Assembly: GCF_001305515.1 (NCBI RefSeq) | Contig: NZ_LJYW01000001.1 | Location: 6,034,793-6,098,792 of the forward strand | Reading direction: 5' to 3' | Length of the DNA: 64,000 bases | Source: Prosthecodimorpha hirschii | GTDB lineage: Bacteria; Pseudomonadota; Alphaproteobacteria; Rhizobiales; Ancalomicrobiaceae | In this document: piece by piece, positions 56,372-64,000 of the stretch | Numbering within the stretch: the first letter of the stretch is position 1 | Layout: each line of letters opens with the position of its first letter | Made by a program: the position numbers and the translations under genes | Notes under the pieces: generated by a model | The model's input: only the letters and a program-made list of their open reading frames with translations | What the model was told of the DNA's origin: nothing | Database searches by the model: none

Positions 56372-57526
56372 ATGGCTGCATTCGACGTGATCGTGATCGG
56401 GCTCGGCGCGATGGGGGCTGCCGCGGCCGACCATCTCGCCCGCCGCGGCGCGCGCGTGCTCGGCATCGAGCGTTTCGGCATCGCCCATGGCCACGGCTCC
56501 TCGCATGGCCGGTCGCGCGCCATCCGGCTGGCCTATTTCGAGGACCCGGCCTATGTGCCGCTGCTCCGGCGCGCCTACGAGAACTGGCGCGATCTGGAGC
56601 GCCGCTCCGGGGAAAGCCTGCTCTCCGTCACCGGCACCCTGGAGATCGGCCGCCCCGACGGCGCCGTCGTCGCCGGCTCGCTGGCGTCGTGCCGCAGCTA
56701 CGACCTGATGCACGAACTGCTCGACCGGGCCGCGATCCGCCGGCGCTATCTCGTCTTCGAACTGCCGGAGGATTACGTCGCACTGTGGCAGCCGGACGGC
56801 GGCTACCTGCGACCGGAGGCCGCCGTCGCCGCGTCGATCGGCCTGGCGGCGGAGGCCGGCGCGCGGCTGCATTTCGGCGAGCGCGTCCTGGCGATCGCGC
56901 CCGGCCCCGGCGCCGTCACGGTCGTCACCGACACGGGCCGCCATGAGGCCGGGCAGGTGATCGTCGCGGCCGGGCCGTGGCTCGCCGATCTGGTGCCCGA
57001 GATCGCCCCGCATCTGCGCCCGACCCGGCAGGTGCTCGGCTGGTTCTGGCCGCGCGACATGGCGGCGTTCGGGCCGGGCCGCTTCCCGGTCTTCATCGTC
57101 GACGACGGCGCCGAGGGCGCCCACTACGGCTTCCCGGCCTTCGAGAATTCCGCCGTCAAGGTCGCGCGCCACGGCCATCTCGACGAGCCGGTCGGTCCGG
57201 ACAATGCCCGCCGCCCGGCCGGGCCGGAGGATGTCGCCGTCCTGCGACGCTTCCTCACCGCGCGCCTGCCGCTCCTCGACGGCGAGCCGGTGCAGACCGC
57301 CACCTGCACCTATAGCCGCCTGCCGGAGGACTTCTTCCTGATCGATCGTGCGCCGTCCGACCGGCGCATCCTGGTCGCCTCGCCCTGTTCGGGCCACGGC
57401 TTCAAGTTCGCCAGCGTGATCGGCGAAATTCTGGCCGATCTGACGCTGACCGGCGCGACGCCGCTGCCGATCGCGCCCTTCTCCTGGGCGGCCCTCGAAG
57501 CGCGGTCCTCGCGCGGCGCGTCCTGA
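56372..57526 (+). CDS. Monomeric sarcosine / N-methyltryptophan oxidase-like flavoenzyme
   Basis: A 384-residue FAD enzyme of the MSOX/SolA family. The Rossmann motif VIVIGLGAMGAAAADHLA lies at residues 6-23. C312 in TATCTY is at the position of the covalent FAD Cys of monomeric sarcosine oxidase. The CSGHGFKFAS segment and the FFLIDRAP strand near the C-terminus match the family. It oxidises N-methyl amines to aldehyde, amine and peroxide. The divergent gene is the deacetylase. Confidence 0.92.
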   Translation: MAAFDVIVIGLGAMGAAAADHLARRGARVLGIERFGIAHGHGSSHGRSRAIRLAYFEDPAYVPLLRRAYENWRDLERRSGESLLSVTGTLEIGRPDGAVVAGSLASCRSYDLMHELLDRAAIRRRYLVFELPEDYVALWQPDGGYLRPEAAVAASIGLAAEAGARLHFGERVLAIAPGPGAVTVVTDTGRHEAGQVIVAAGPWLADLVPEIAPHLRPTRQVLGWFWPRDMAAFGPGRFPVFIVDDGAEGAHYGFPAFENSAVKVARHGHLDEPVGPDNARRPAGPEDVAVLRRFLTARLPLLDGEPVQTATCTYSRLPEDFFLIDRAPSDRRILVASPCSGHGFKFASVIGEILADLTLTGATPLPIAPFSWAALEARSSRGAS

Positions 57527-57617
57527 TCGGCGCGATCGGTACGATCCCGAGGGAGGGCAGTGCCGGATGGCGCGACTGCGAATGTCCCGCCGGCGGCGCT
57601 TCGGGCACTCTTCACCC

Positions 57618-57869
57618 ATGCCGCACTCCGAATGCCACCTTTCCCATCCGGTCTCCGCCGATGCCCATCGTTCGGCGAAACGGCCGAGCGAAGCGCCTGC
57701 CGCCGGCCCCTGCGCCAGCTGCCGGGTGCGGACCGATTGCATCCGCTTCGGTTGGGTCTCGCCGGCAGGCATGTGGTTCGATCGCGTCATCGTGATCGAA
57801 CCGCCGGCCGGCTGCCGCGGGCACGAGCAGAGCCGCGACGATATCGCCCGCCGATTCGGCCGCGGCTGA
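57618..57869 (+). CDS. Possible small Cys-rich protein
   Basis: An 83-residue frame with Cys pattern C-x2-C-x5-C-x24-C (CASCRVRTDC ... GCRGHEQ). It begins at the ATG 57618; a longer start at 57567 also exists. A small zinc-binding or structural protein is possible. It lies in a poorly explained 600-base stretch and its GC-rich composition could be chance. Low confidence. Confidence 0.35.
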   Translation: MPHSECHLSHPVSADAHRSAKRPSEAPAAGPCASCRVRTDCIRFGWVSPAGMWFDRVIVIEPPAGCRGHEQSRDDIARRFGRG

Positions 57870-57952
57870 GCGCGCGCCGGCGCCGGCACGGCCACGATAT
57901 CCGCCGCCGGACGAAGATGCGGATCCAGGTCCGCGAGCCCTGGTTTGCGTGC

Positions 57953-57970
57953 CCGCCGGTCGACCGGCGG
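57953..57970. promoter_or_regulatory. 18-nt perfect palindrome, second copy of the GCCGGTCGACCGGC core
   Basis: CCGCCGGTCGACCGGCGG is a perfect palindrome sharing its 16-base core with the site at 7602-7619. It lies 168 bases before the start of the small Pro/Thr-rich gene at 58138. The two are the only extended copies I noticed in the window. It may be an operator. Confidence 0.35.
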
Positions 57971-58137
57971 CACGGAATTGCCGTTCCTCCCCTATGGCGG
58001 AGCCCGTGCCGACCGGCGCGGCGGGGCGGCGTGTGGAACCAACTGAACCGTCGCCGGTTGATGGCCTGACAGACGGCCGCACCGGAACGATCCTGCGAGA
58101 TCGACCCGCTGCCTGCGGCTCGCAACTGGAGGCAGAC

Positions 58138-58377
58138 ATGCAGCAGCGCACTCTCGTCATCGCCGGCGTCGCGGTGGTCCTCGCGATCGCCGCCTTCCTG
58201 ATGATCGGTCGCGGACCGAACACCACGGTCACCACGACGACCCCGCCGCCGCCGGCCTCGACCGCCGTCACGCCGACGACCACGACCCCGCCCGGCGCCA
58301 CCGGTTCCGGCCCGGCCGTGACGCCGCCGGCCGCCACCACCCCGCCGGCGACCACGCCTCCGGCGACCAACCAGTAA
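58138..58377 (+). CDS. Small membrane-anchored Pro/Thr-rich protein
   Basis: A 79-residue protein with one N-terminal membrane segment (about residues 6-23) and a Thr/Pro/Ala-rich tail with TTTTPPPP and TTPPATTPP stretches. It has a GGAGG ribosome site eight bases before the ATG. No family recognised. It could be an exported, possibly surface-exposed stalk, or a low-complexity chance ORF. The good start site favours a real gene. Confidence 0.65.
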   Translation: MQQRTLVIAGVAVVLAIAAFLMIGRGPNTTVTTTTPPPPASTAVTPTTTTPPGATGSGPAVTPPAATTPPATTPPATNQ

Positions 58378-58401
58378 TTCCGGTCCCCCCCTGAATCGCT
58401 T

Positions 58402-58431
58402 GCGGCCGGCCCGGTGATCCGGGCCGGCCGC
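58402..58431. terminator. Perfect 13-bp hairpin between the small gene and the second chemoreceptor
   Basis: GCGGCCGGCCCGG and its exact complement are separated by a TGAT loop. There is no T-run on either side. It sits between two convergent genes (58377 and 58461) and probably ends transcription of either by a Rho-dependent or pausing route. Confidence 0.6.
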
Positions 58432-58460
58432 TGTCGTTCGAGCCGGGCGGGTCTTGCGGT

Positions 58461-60140
58461 TCAGGCCGACTTGACCTCGCGCAGGAAGGCCCCGATCTCG
58501 CGGCCGATCTCGCCGGAGCGGCCGACCAGGTCGCGGGCGGAGTCCAGGACCGTCCCGGCGGCGCGCCCGGTCTCGCCGACCGCCTTGCGCACATGATCGA
58601 TGCCGCCGGAGACGGTCGCGGTGCCGTCCGATGCCTGGCCGACATTGCGGCCGATCGCCTGCGCGGCGACGCTCTGCTCCTCGACGGCGCCGGCGACCTC
58701 CACGGCAATGCGGTCCAATTCGCCGATCGTGTTGCCAATCGCCCGGATCGCCGTGACGGCGCCGTCGGTCGCCTGCTGGATTTCGGCGATCTGGCGGCCG
58801 ATATCCTCGGTCGCACGGGTGGTTTGGCTGGCCAGCGCCTTGACCTCGGCGGCGACCACCGCGAAGCCGCGCCCGGCCTCGCCGGCCCGTGCCGCCTCGA
58901 TCGTCGCGTTGAGGGCGAGCAGGTTGGTCTGGCCGGCGATCGAATTGATCAGCGCGATGACGTCGCCGATCCGTTCCGCACTGACCGCCAGCGCCTGGAC
59001 GCTGCCGTCGGTGCGGCGGGCATCCTCGACGGCGCGCGCGGCGATCTCGGAGGACAGGCCGACGCGGCCGGCGATCTCCTCGATCGAACGCCCGAGCTGC
59101 CGCGCCGCCTCGGCGACCGCACCGACATTGTCGGAGGTGAGGCTGGCGGCGTTGCTCACGTCCTGGGCGCGTCGGTCGGTGTCGTCGGCCATCGTCGCCA
59201 TGCCGCGGGCCGATCCTTCCATATGGGCGGCGGAGCCCTGCAGGTCGCGCATCAGGCCGGAGACCCGGTCTTCGAAGCTGCGCGTCAACTGGTCGAGCCG
59301 GTTCGCGCGCCGCATCTTGGCTTCGGCCTCGCGGGCCGCCTCGGCCTCGGCCGCCGCCTTGGCGACCAGGGCCGTCCGGAAGGTTTCCAGGGTCTCGGCG
59401 ATCGCGCCGATTTCCGTGCGCGGATCGAGGCGCGGCACCGGCGCGTCGAGCCGGCCTGCGGCAAGGGCGCGCATCGGGACGATCACCGATCCGATGCCGC
59501 GCCCGATGCTTCTGACCAAGGCGAAGCCGATCGCGATCGCGAGCAGGATGCCGAGGCCGACCAGGCTGATGATCAGATTGCGTGCCGAGGTCGCCGTGGC
59601 GACGACCTGGGCGCCGGCCGCGTCCGCCCCTTCCGCCTTCATGGCGGCGAGCCGGTCGACGATCCTGAGGGCCGTCTCCATCAACGGCGCCGCCTTTTGA
59701 TTGTAGAACTGGCCGGCCGCGTCCTTGGCGTAGGTCTTCGAGTATTTGACGATATCGTCGAGTTGTCCGGAATAGGCGGCCCAGGCGGTCTCGAAGGCCT
59801 TCAACGCATCGGTCTCGGCGGCGGACAGCGTCTTTCCGGCATAGTCCGCCCGCAAGGCCGCGACCTTGGCGAGTGCCGCCCGGTAGCGGGCCTCGGCGTC
59901 CGCCATGCCGTCCTCGTCGGCGGCGAGGATGTGCTGGAAGATGGCGGCTCGGGTGTCGGTGGTCGCCCGCTGCAGTTCGCCGACCTGACGCAGGCCCGGC
60001 AGCCAGTTGGACTGCGTTTCGAGAACGCCGGCCTCGATTTTGACGACGTTGAGCGAATTCACCAGACCGATCGTGCCGATGCACAGCGCGAATCCGGCAA
60101 TCGTCCCGATCAGTCTGTTTCGAATCGAGATCGACCGCAT
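58461..60140 (-). CDS. Methyl-accepting chemotaxis protein with 4HB sensor
   Basis: A 559-residue chemoreceptor. TM1 spans about residues 9-29, the helical sensor domain about 30-185, TM2 about 188-212, then HAMP and the signalling rod with the tip [22 protein letters not shown] near residue 390. The sensor part resembles four-helix-bundle MCP domains. No CheR tail is seen. It is on the same strand as, but unrelated in sequence detail to, the receptor at 19156. No che genes are near. Ligand unknown. Confidence 0.95.
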   Translation of the reverse strand: MRSISIRNRLIGTIAGFALCIGTIGLVNSLNVVKIEAGVLETQSNWLPGLRQVGELQRATTDTRAAIFQHILAADEDGMADAEARYRAALAKVAALRADYAGKTLSAAETDALKAFETAWAAYSGQLDDIVKYSKTYAKDAAGQFYNQKAAPLMETALRIVDRLAAMKAEGADAAGAQVVATATSARNLIISLVGLGILLAIAIGFALVRSIGRGIGSVIVPMRALAAGRLDAPVPRLDPRTEIGAIAETLETFRTALVAKAAAEAEAAREAEAKMRRANRLDQLTRSFEDRVSGLMRDLQGSAAHMEGSARGMATMADDTDRRAQDVSNAASLTSDNVGAVAEAARQLGRSIEEIAGRVGLSSEIAARAVEDARRTDGSVQALAVSAERIGDVIALINSIAGQTNLLALNATIEAARAGEAGRGFAVVAAEVKALASQTTRATEDIGRQIAEIQQATDGAVTAIRAIGNTIGELDRIAVEVAGAVEEQSVAAQAIGRNVGQASDGTATVSGGIDHVRKAVGETGRAAGTVLDSARDLVGRSGEIGREIGAFLREVKSA

Positions 60141-60297
60141 GAGCGCTTCCTCTTTAGTATTGCGTTTCGTGCAGATGTTCGCCGCCTTTCGTAAACGATC
60201 CGACTACAGCGCCCGCCGCGGCTCCCGCGCCGTCGGCGGATGGCGTGCCGAAAAGCTCTTGCCCATCGGATCGCGCTCGATTATCAACCGCTGCGAC

Positions 60298-60371
60298 GGC
60301 CTCGTGGCGGAGTGGTTACGCAGCGGACTGCAAATCCGTGTATTCCGGTTCGATTCCGGACGAGGCCTCCA
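60298..60371 (+). tRNA. tRNA-Cys (GCA)
   Basis: The 74-base gene folds as a tRNA. Acceptor arms GGCCTCG / CGAGGCC close it, the T arm is TCCGGTTCGATTCCGGA, and the D arm is GGCGGAGTGGTTACGC. The anticodon loop CTGCAAA puts GCA at 60330-60332, for Cys. The discriminator base T and an encoded CCA end at 60371. It stands between the second chemoreceptor gene and pcm, on the same strand as pcm. Confidence 0.96.
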
Positions 60372-60634
60372 TATCGTTTCCAGACATCCTGACGTTCGTT
60401 GACCGGGCCTCCATCGTCTGCCCGGATGAGGCCGTGCGCCCGCGTGCCGCGCAGGGGACCGGCGAACCGACCCGGCCGTCCTGGTGAGACGCCTGCGGAC
60501 GCGGTGCCGGCCGCAGGCCGCCGCTCCGACACCCGGGTCCGCCCAAATCCTACTTGTCGCGGCTCCCGCGGAAGCGCTATGAACCCGGCGGATCGCGGCC
60601 CGGCGGCGGGCCTTGCAGGGATGGGACCGAGACG

Positions 60635-61306
60635 ATGACCGATTGGGCGACGGCGCGCAGGACCATGGTCGACAACCAGGTCCGAACCAACGACGTGACC
60701 GATCTCGGCGTGATCGACGCCATGATGACCGTTCCTCGCGAGCTCTTCGTGCCGGGCGCGCTGCGCTCGCTGGCCTATATCGACGAGCACATGCAGGTGA
60801 AGCCCGGGCATTCCGGCGCTCCCAGCCGCTTCCTCATGCAGCCGGCCCCGCTCGCCAAGCTGATTCAGCTCGCCGAGATCGGTCCGGGCGACAAGGTGCT
60901 GGTGGTCGGCGCATCGACCGGCTACGCGGCGGCCCTGGTCGCCGGCCTGGCGTCCGCCGTGGTGGCGCTCGAGGAGGATGCGGAACTTGCGGCCGAGGCC
61001 GGTCGCACGCTCGCCGGTCTCGGTCTCGACACTGTGAAGGTGGTGGTCGGTCGTCTCTCCGCCGGTGCGCCGGCCGAGGCGCCGTTCGACGTGATCCTGT
61101 TCGATGGCGCGATCGAGACCCTGCCGGAGGTCTTTGCCGGCCAGCTTGCCGAGGGCGGGCGCCTCGTCGCGATCGAGGGCTACGGCCTTGCCGGCCGGGC
61201 GAAGCTCTACCGGTCGAGCGGCGGAACCCTGTCGGGTCGGGCCCGCTTCAACGCCGCGGCCCGTCCGCTGCCGGGCTTCGAGAAGGCGGCCGAGTTCGTC
61301 TTCTGA
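60635..61306 (+). CDS. pcm: Protein-L-isoaspartate O-methyltransferase family
   Basis: A 223-residue class I SAM methyltransferase of the PCMT family, which repairs isoaspartyl residues in aged proteins. The SAM motif LVVGASTGYAAAL lies near residues 89-101, and the early segment RTNDVTDLGVIDAMM is typical. In many Hyphomicrobiales this gene precedes tolC, as here. The ATG at 60635 was chosen as the N-terminal end of the family. Confidence 0.9.
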   Translation: MTDWATARRTMVDNQVRTNDVTDLGVIDAMMTVPRELFVPGALRSLAYIDEHMQVKPGHSGAPSRFLMQPAPLAKLIQLAEIGPGDKVLVVGASTGYAAALVAGLASAVVALEEDAELAAEAGRTLAGLGLDTVKVVVGRLSAGAPAEAPFDVILFDGAIETLPEVFAGQLAEGGRLVAIEGYGLAGRAKLYRSSGGTLSGRARFNAAARPLPGFEKAAEFVF

Positions 61307-61393
61307 TTCTGCCCAGCCCTGACCTTGGCAATCGGGCTGATGCCAGCAAGGCTCTGGAAGATAACGAACAAGTGATCGCTCGGCGAAATCCCG

Positions 61394-61426
61394 CCACGTC
61401 TCCGCAGTATCCCTGCGGAGGCGTGG
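61394..61426. other. Strong hairpin after pcm
   Basis: CCACGTCTCCGCAG and CTGCGGAGGCGTGG form a 14-pair stem with one G-T pair and a 5-base loop. It is 88 bases after pcm and 170 before tolC. There is no poly-T run, so it may be a processing or weak termination site rather than an intrinsic terminator. Confidence 0.45.
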
Positions 61427-61469
61427 AATTCCATTCGTCGGAAGTGTTGCCCGTCTGCCGCAACGGTCG

Positions 61470-61483
61470 TTAATAGCGGTTAA
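61470..61483. promoter_or_regulatory. TTAA-N6-TTAA element upstream of tolC
   Basis: TTAATAGCGGTTAA has the paired TTAA boxes of a CtrA-type site (consensus TTAA-N7-TTAAC; a 6-base spacer is less common). It lies 113 bases before the tolC start. It could place tolC under cell-cycle control by CtrA. One match in an AT-poor genome is suggestive only. Confidence 0.35.
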
Positions 61484-61595
61484 TATCGAGCTTTGCCCCT
61501 ACGCGGCCCGGGTCCCTTGATCCACATTGGGGTCTGGAACGAGTCCGGCGACCGACGCAGTCGGTGCGCCTCTCAAGCATTGAAGGAGAGTGGTG

Positions 61596-63032
61596 TTGCG
61601 TACCAAGGCACTAATCCTGTCGGGTGCGGCCCTTCTCGCATTGGCTGTATCGACCGATCGCGCGGCTGCCCAGACCATGCTGGACTCGCTGTCGCTCGCC
61701 TATTCGAACAATCCGTCGCTGAACGCGCAGCGATCCAAGACGCGCTCGACCGATGAGGGTGTCGCGATCGCCATGTCGGGCTACCGGCCGCAGATCAGCG
61801 CTTCGGCGTCGGTCTCGCGCAGCACGCTGGAAGCCAGCCGGACCTCGACGGTGAACACCCTGCAGGGGTCCCAGCCGACCGGCTATGCCCTGGTGCCGGT
61901 CACCGTCACCGGAACCAGCACCAACACCTACTATCCGAAGTCGGTCAGCCTGAGCCTGGTCCAGCCGATCTGGCACGGTTTTCAGACCGCCAATTCGGTC
62001 AAGCAGTCCGAGGCCGCGGTTCGCGCCCAGCGCGAGCTGACCCGCTCGACCGAGCAGGATGTCCTGTTCGACGCCGCCCAGGTGTTCATGGACGTGATCC
62101 GCGACACCGCGATCGTGAGCCTGCGCGAAACCAACGTGAAGTTCCTGACCGAGCAGGTCCGCGCCGCGCGCGATCGCTTCAATGTCGGCGAGGGGACCAA
62201 GACCGATGTGGCGCAGGCCGATGCCCGCCTGCAGCTGGCCATCTCGCAGTTGAACGCGGCCCGCGCGACCGTCAATGCCAGCCGTGCGACCTTCCGCCAG
62301 GTGGTCGGCATCGAGCCGAAGCGGCTGACCGGCTCGATCCCGATTGAGAAGCTGCTGCCGAAATCCGTCCAGGCCGGACTTGAATTCGCCCAGGGCGGCC
62401 ATCCGGGCATCCTGGCCGGCGTGTCGAACATCGATGTCGCGGCCTTCAACGTGAAGGTGCTCGAAGCCGAACTGATGCCGTCGGTCAATCTGCAGGCCTC
62501 GGCCTCGCGCAGCGTCGATCCGTCGCCGGGCACCAACTGGCAGAATTCGACGCAGATCGGCGTCAACGTGACCGTCCCGCTCTATCAGGGCGGCGCCGAG
62601 TATGCGCGCATCCGCCAGGCCAAGGAGAATCTGGGCACGGCCCGCATCCAGCTCGACGTGACCCGCGATCAGGTCCGTCAGGCGGTCATCGCGACCTGGG
62701 GCCAGCTCGAAGCCGCCTCGGCCTCGGTGATCGCCGCCAAGGCGCAGGTCGATGCGGCCCAGCTCGCCCTCGATGGCGTCATCCAGGAGCAGCGCGTCGG
62801 TCAGCGCACGACGCTCGATGTGCTGAACGCCCAGAACGAGTTGATCGACGCGCAGGTCAACCAGGTCACGGCCGACCGGAACCGGGTCGTGGCGGCCTTC
62901 TCGCTCGCCTCTGCGGTCGGCAAGCTCAGTGCCGAGAATCTTCGACTGAAGGTCGTCCGCGTCAATCCGGAAGAACATTTCGAGCAGGTCCGCGACAAGT
63001 GGTTCGGCCTGCGCACCCCGGATGGTCGCTGA
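61596..63032 (+). CDS. tolC: TolC family outer-membrane efflux protein
   Basis: A 478-residue TolC-like channel. The signal peptide (about residues 1-24, ending AAAQ) is followed by two repeated helical halves, beginning TMLDSLSLAYSNNPSLNAQ and later NVTVPLYQGGAEYARIRQAKE, as in TolC. Three in-frame start codons sit together: GTG 61590, GTG 61593 and TTG 61596. The AAGGAGA ribosome site (61583-61589) allows correct spacing only for TTG 61596, so that is taken. It forms the outer tunnel for type I secretion or drug efflux. Confidence 0.92.
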   Translation: MRTKALILSGAALLALAVSTDRAAAQTMLDSLSLAYSNNPSLNAQRSKTRSTDEGVAIAMSGYRPQISASASVSRSTLEASRTSTVNTLQGSQPTGYALVPVTVTGTSTNTYYPKSVSLSLVQPIWHGFQTANSVKQSEAAVRAQRELTRSTEQDVLFDAAQVFMDVIRDTAIVSLRETNVKFLTEQVRAARDRFNVGEGTKTDVAQADARLQLAISQLNAARATVNASRATFRQVVGIEPKRLTGSIPIEKLLPKSVQAGLEFAQGGHPGILAGVSNIDVAAFNVKVLEAELMPSVNLQASASRSVDPSPGTNWQNSTQIGVNVTVPLYQGGAEYARIRQAKENLGTARIQLDVTRDQVRQAVIATWGQLEAASASVIAAKAQVDAAQLALDGVIQEQRVGQRTTLDVLNAQNELIDAQVNQVTADRNRVVAAFSLASAVGKLSAENLRLKVVRVNPEEHFEQVRDKWFGLRTPDGR

Positions 63033-63286
63033 CCACCGCACGGCAAGAACGACCGGGCCGTTGCGATCGGCCCGCGACCGACGATGTCATGGCCGCCGCC
63101 CCCCGCCGGCGGTCCGATCCCGGTGGGCCGGTCGGGGATAAACGCGGTCCCGACGGCAGGGCTGCGTATCCGGCCGGCATTACTGCCACTATAGTTCCAT
63201 GAATAGGTTCGAATCGGTCGGCCAGGACTGCGGCCGACACGGCGTGCGGTCGCCGATTCGACAGCGTGGGAATGCCAGGGGGGCTC

Positions 63287-63943
63287 ATGGCCAAGGCTCA
63301 AGCGCAGGAACCCTCCATGGAGGAGATCCTGGCGTCGATTCGCCGGATCATCGCCGACGAGGAGAAGCCGGCCGGGAAGCTGATCGTCTCGCCGCCGGCC
63401 GCTCCGGCGCCCGCGCCCGTCGCGGTCGAGCCGGAGGCCGAGGAGCGGATCTCCGAGGACGAGCTCGACAAGCTGTTTGCGTCCGCCGCGCCGGACCCCG
63501 AGCCGGAACCGGACTTCGCGCCGGAACCGGATATGCTGGACGAGCCGGACGACGTGCTCGATCTGACCGACGAGGTGCTGGACCTGGCGCCCGAGGACGA
63601 CGACCTGCAATTCAGCGATCCGGAGCCCGAGCCGGTCCGGATGCCGCCGCCCCCGCCACCGCCGCCGCCACGGATGCGTGCGCAGCCGGCGCCGCCGCGC
63701 CCGGCCGCGCGCCCGATGCCGCTCGACGAGGAGCGGTTGCTGTCGGATGCGACGGATCAGGTGGTCTCGTCGGCCTTCGACAATCTGGCCCTGACCGTCT
63801 TGAACAAGAACGCGCGCACGCTCGAAGACCTCGTCCAGGACATGCTGCGGCCGATGTTGAAGTCCTGGCTCGACCAGAATCTCCCGACCATGGTCGAGCG
63901 CCTGGTCCGCGCCGAGATCGAGCGCGTCACCCGCGGGCGCTGA
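63287..63943 (+). CDS. popZ: DUF2497 / PopZ-like polar organizing protein
   Basis: A 218-residue protein of the DUF2497/PopZ family. The N-terminal motif EPSMEEILASIRRIIADEE (about 8-26) is the conserved hub helix of the family. The middle is acidic and Pro-rich (about 40-145), and the C-terminus (ALTVLNKNARTLEDLVQDML and the last helices) matches the family oligomerisation part. PopZ forms the polar matrix anchoring chromosome and signalling proteins. It is located after tolC; the next gene in many relatives is valS, which is outside this window. Start 63287 begins the conserved helix. Confidence 0.9.
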   Translation: MAKAQAQEPSMEEILASIRRIIADEEKPAGKLIVSPPAAPAPAPVAVEPEAEERISEDELDKLFASAAPDPEPEPDFAPEPDMLDEPDDVLDLTDEVLDLAPEDDDLQFSDPEPEPVRMPPPPPPPPPRMRAQPAPPRPAARPMPLDEERLLSDATDQVVSSAFDNLALTVLNKNARTLEDLVQDMLRPMLKSWLDQNLPTMVERLVRAEIERVTRGR

Positions 63944-64000
63944 TCGACCGAGCGGGGCCGGGCAGGGCGCTGAAGCCGGTTCAAGGGCTGCTTGCGCCTA

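Overview
The window is high-GC chromosomal DNA from an alphaproteobacterium, most probably of the order Hyphomicrobiales (Rhizobiales). The evidence is gene content and order: a purL-bolA-grxD arm next to purQ-purS-purC, a DUF1476 F1-ATPase inhibitor (zeta-type) gene, a DUF6867 gene inside a liv operon, and a pcm-tolC-PopZ/DUF2497 string. Nothing in the sequence fixes the genus. Coding density is high, and the strong GC bias creates very long antisense open frames that are not genes.

Layout. 0.1-11.3 kb: a Fur/Zur-type regulator, an intergenic palindromic repeat, then the purine block (grxD, bolA, purL, a divergent Uma2 nuclease-like gene, purQ, purS, purC), the DUF1476 gene, an HpcH/HpaI aldolase, a phosphoesterase, a small iron-permease-family protein and purB. 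11.4-23.8 kb: a secreted DUF2259 protein, an amino-acid oxidase-like flavoenzyme, a divergent Lrp regulator / fused indolepyruvate ferredoxin oxidoreductase pair, a chemoreceptor, a P1 (NylC/DmpA-type) peptidase and an MFS transporter. 23.9-31 kb: a cobalamin riboswitch followed by btuB-btuF-btuC-btuD-cbiZ-tonB, in which the last five genes are joined by four ATGA overlaps. 31.1-37.2 kb: a complete branched-chain amino acid ABC transporter (livHMGF, DUF6867, livK). 37.8-43.8 kb: a flavin reductase, a pcaB-like cycloisomerase, and a MoxR ATPase / VWA protein / cytochrome c set interrupted by two ParD/ParE-like toxin-antitoxin units, one of them broken.

43.8-48.8 kb holds a group of exported redox or metal proteins: a multicopper-oxidase-fold protein with Gln or Tyr at several copper-ligand positions, a Sco-type protein, two related exported Cys proteins, and a secreted protein with twin CX3C motifs. 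48.9-57.5 kb: YnfA, a TPP enzyme, an OpgC-type acyltransferase, a TPR protein, a PHB-depolymerase-like esterase, an overlapping acetyltransferase/deacetylase pair, and a sarcosine/N-methyltryptophan oxidase. 57.6-64 kb: small proteins, a second chemoreceptor, tRNA-Cys(GCA), pcm, tolC (with a probable TTG start) and a PopZ-like gene.

The best-supported functional unit is the riboswitch-controlled B12 uptake and salvage operon: outer-membrane receptor, periplasmic binding protein, ABC transporter, TonB energiser and the corrinoid-remodelling amidohydrolase CbiZ. The two most unusual observations are the duplicated toxin-antitoxin insertion scar between the MoxR and VWA genes (17- and 20-nt flank copies fused between the two modules) and the multicopper-oxidase homologue with altered copper-cluster residues. 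I saw no CRISPR array, prophage or complete insertion sequence.
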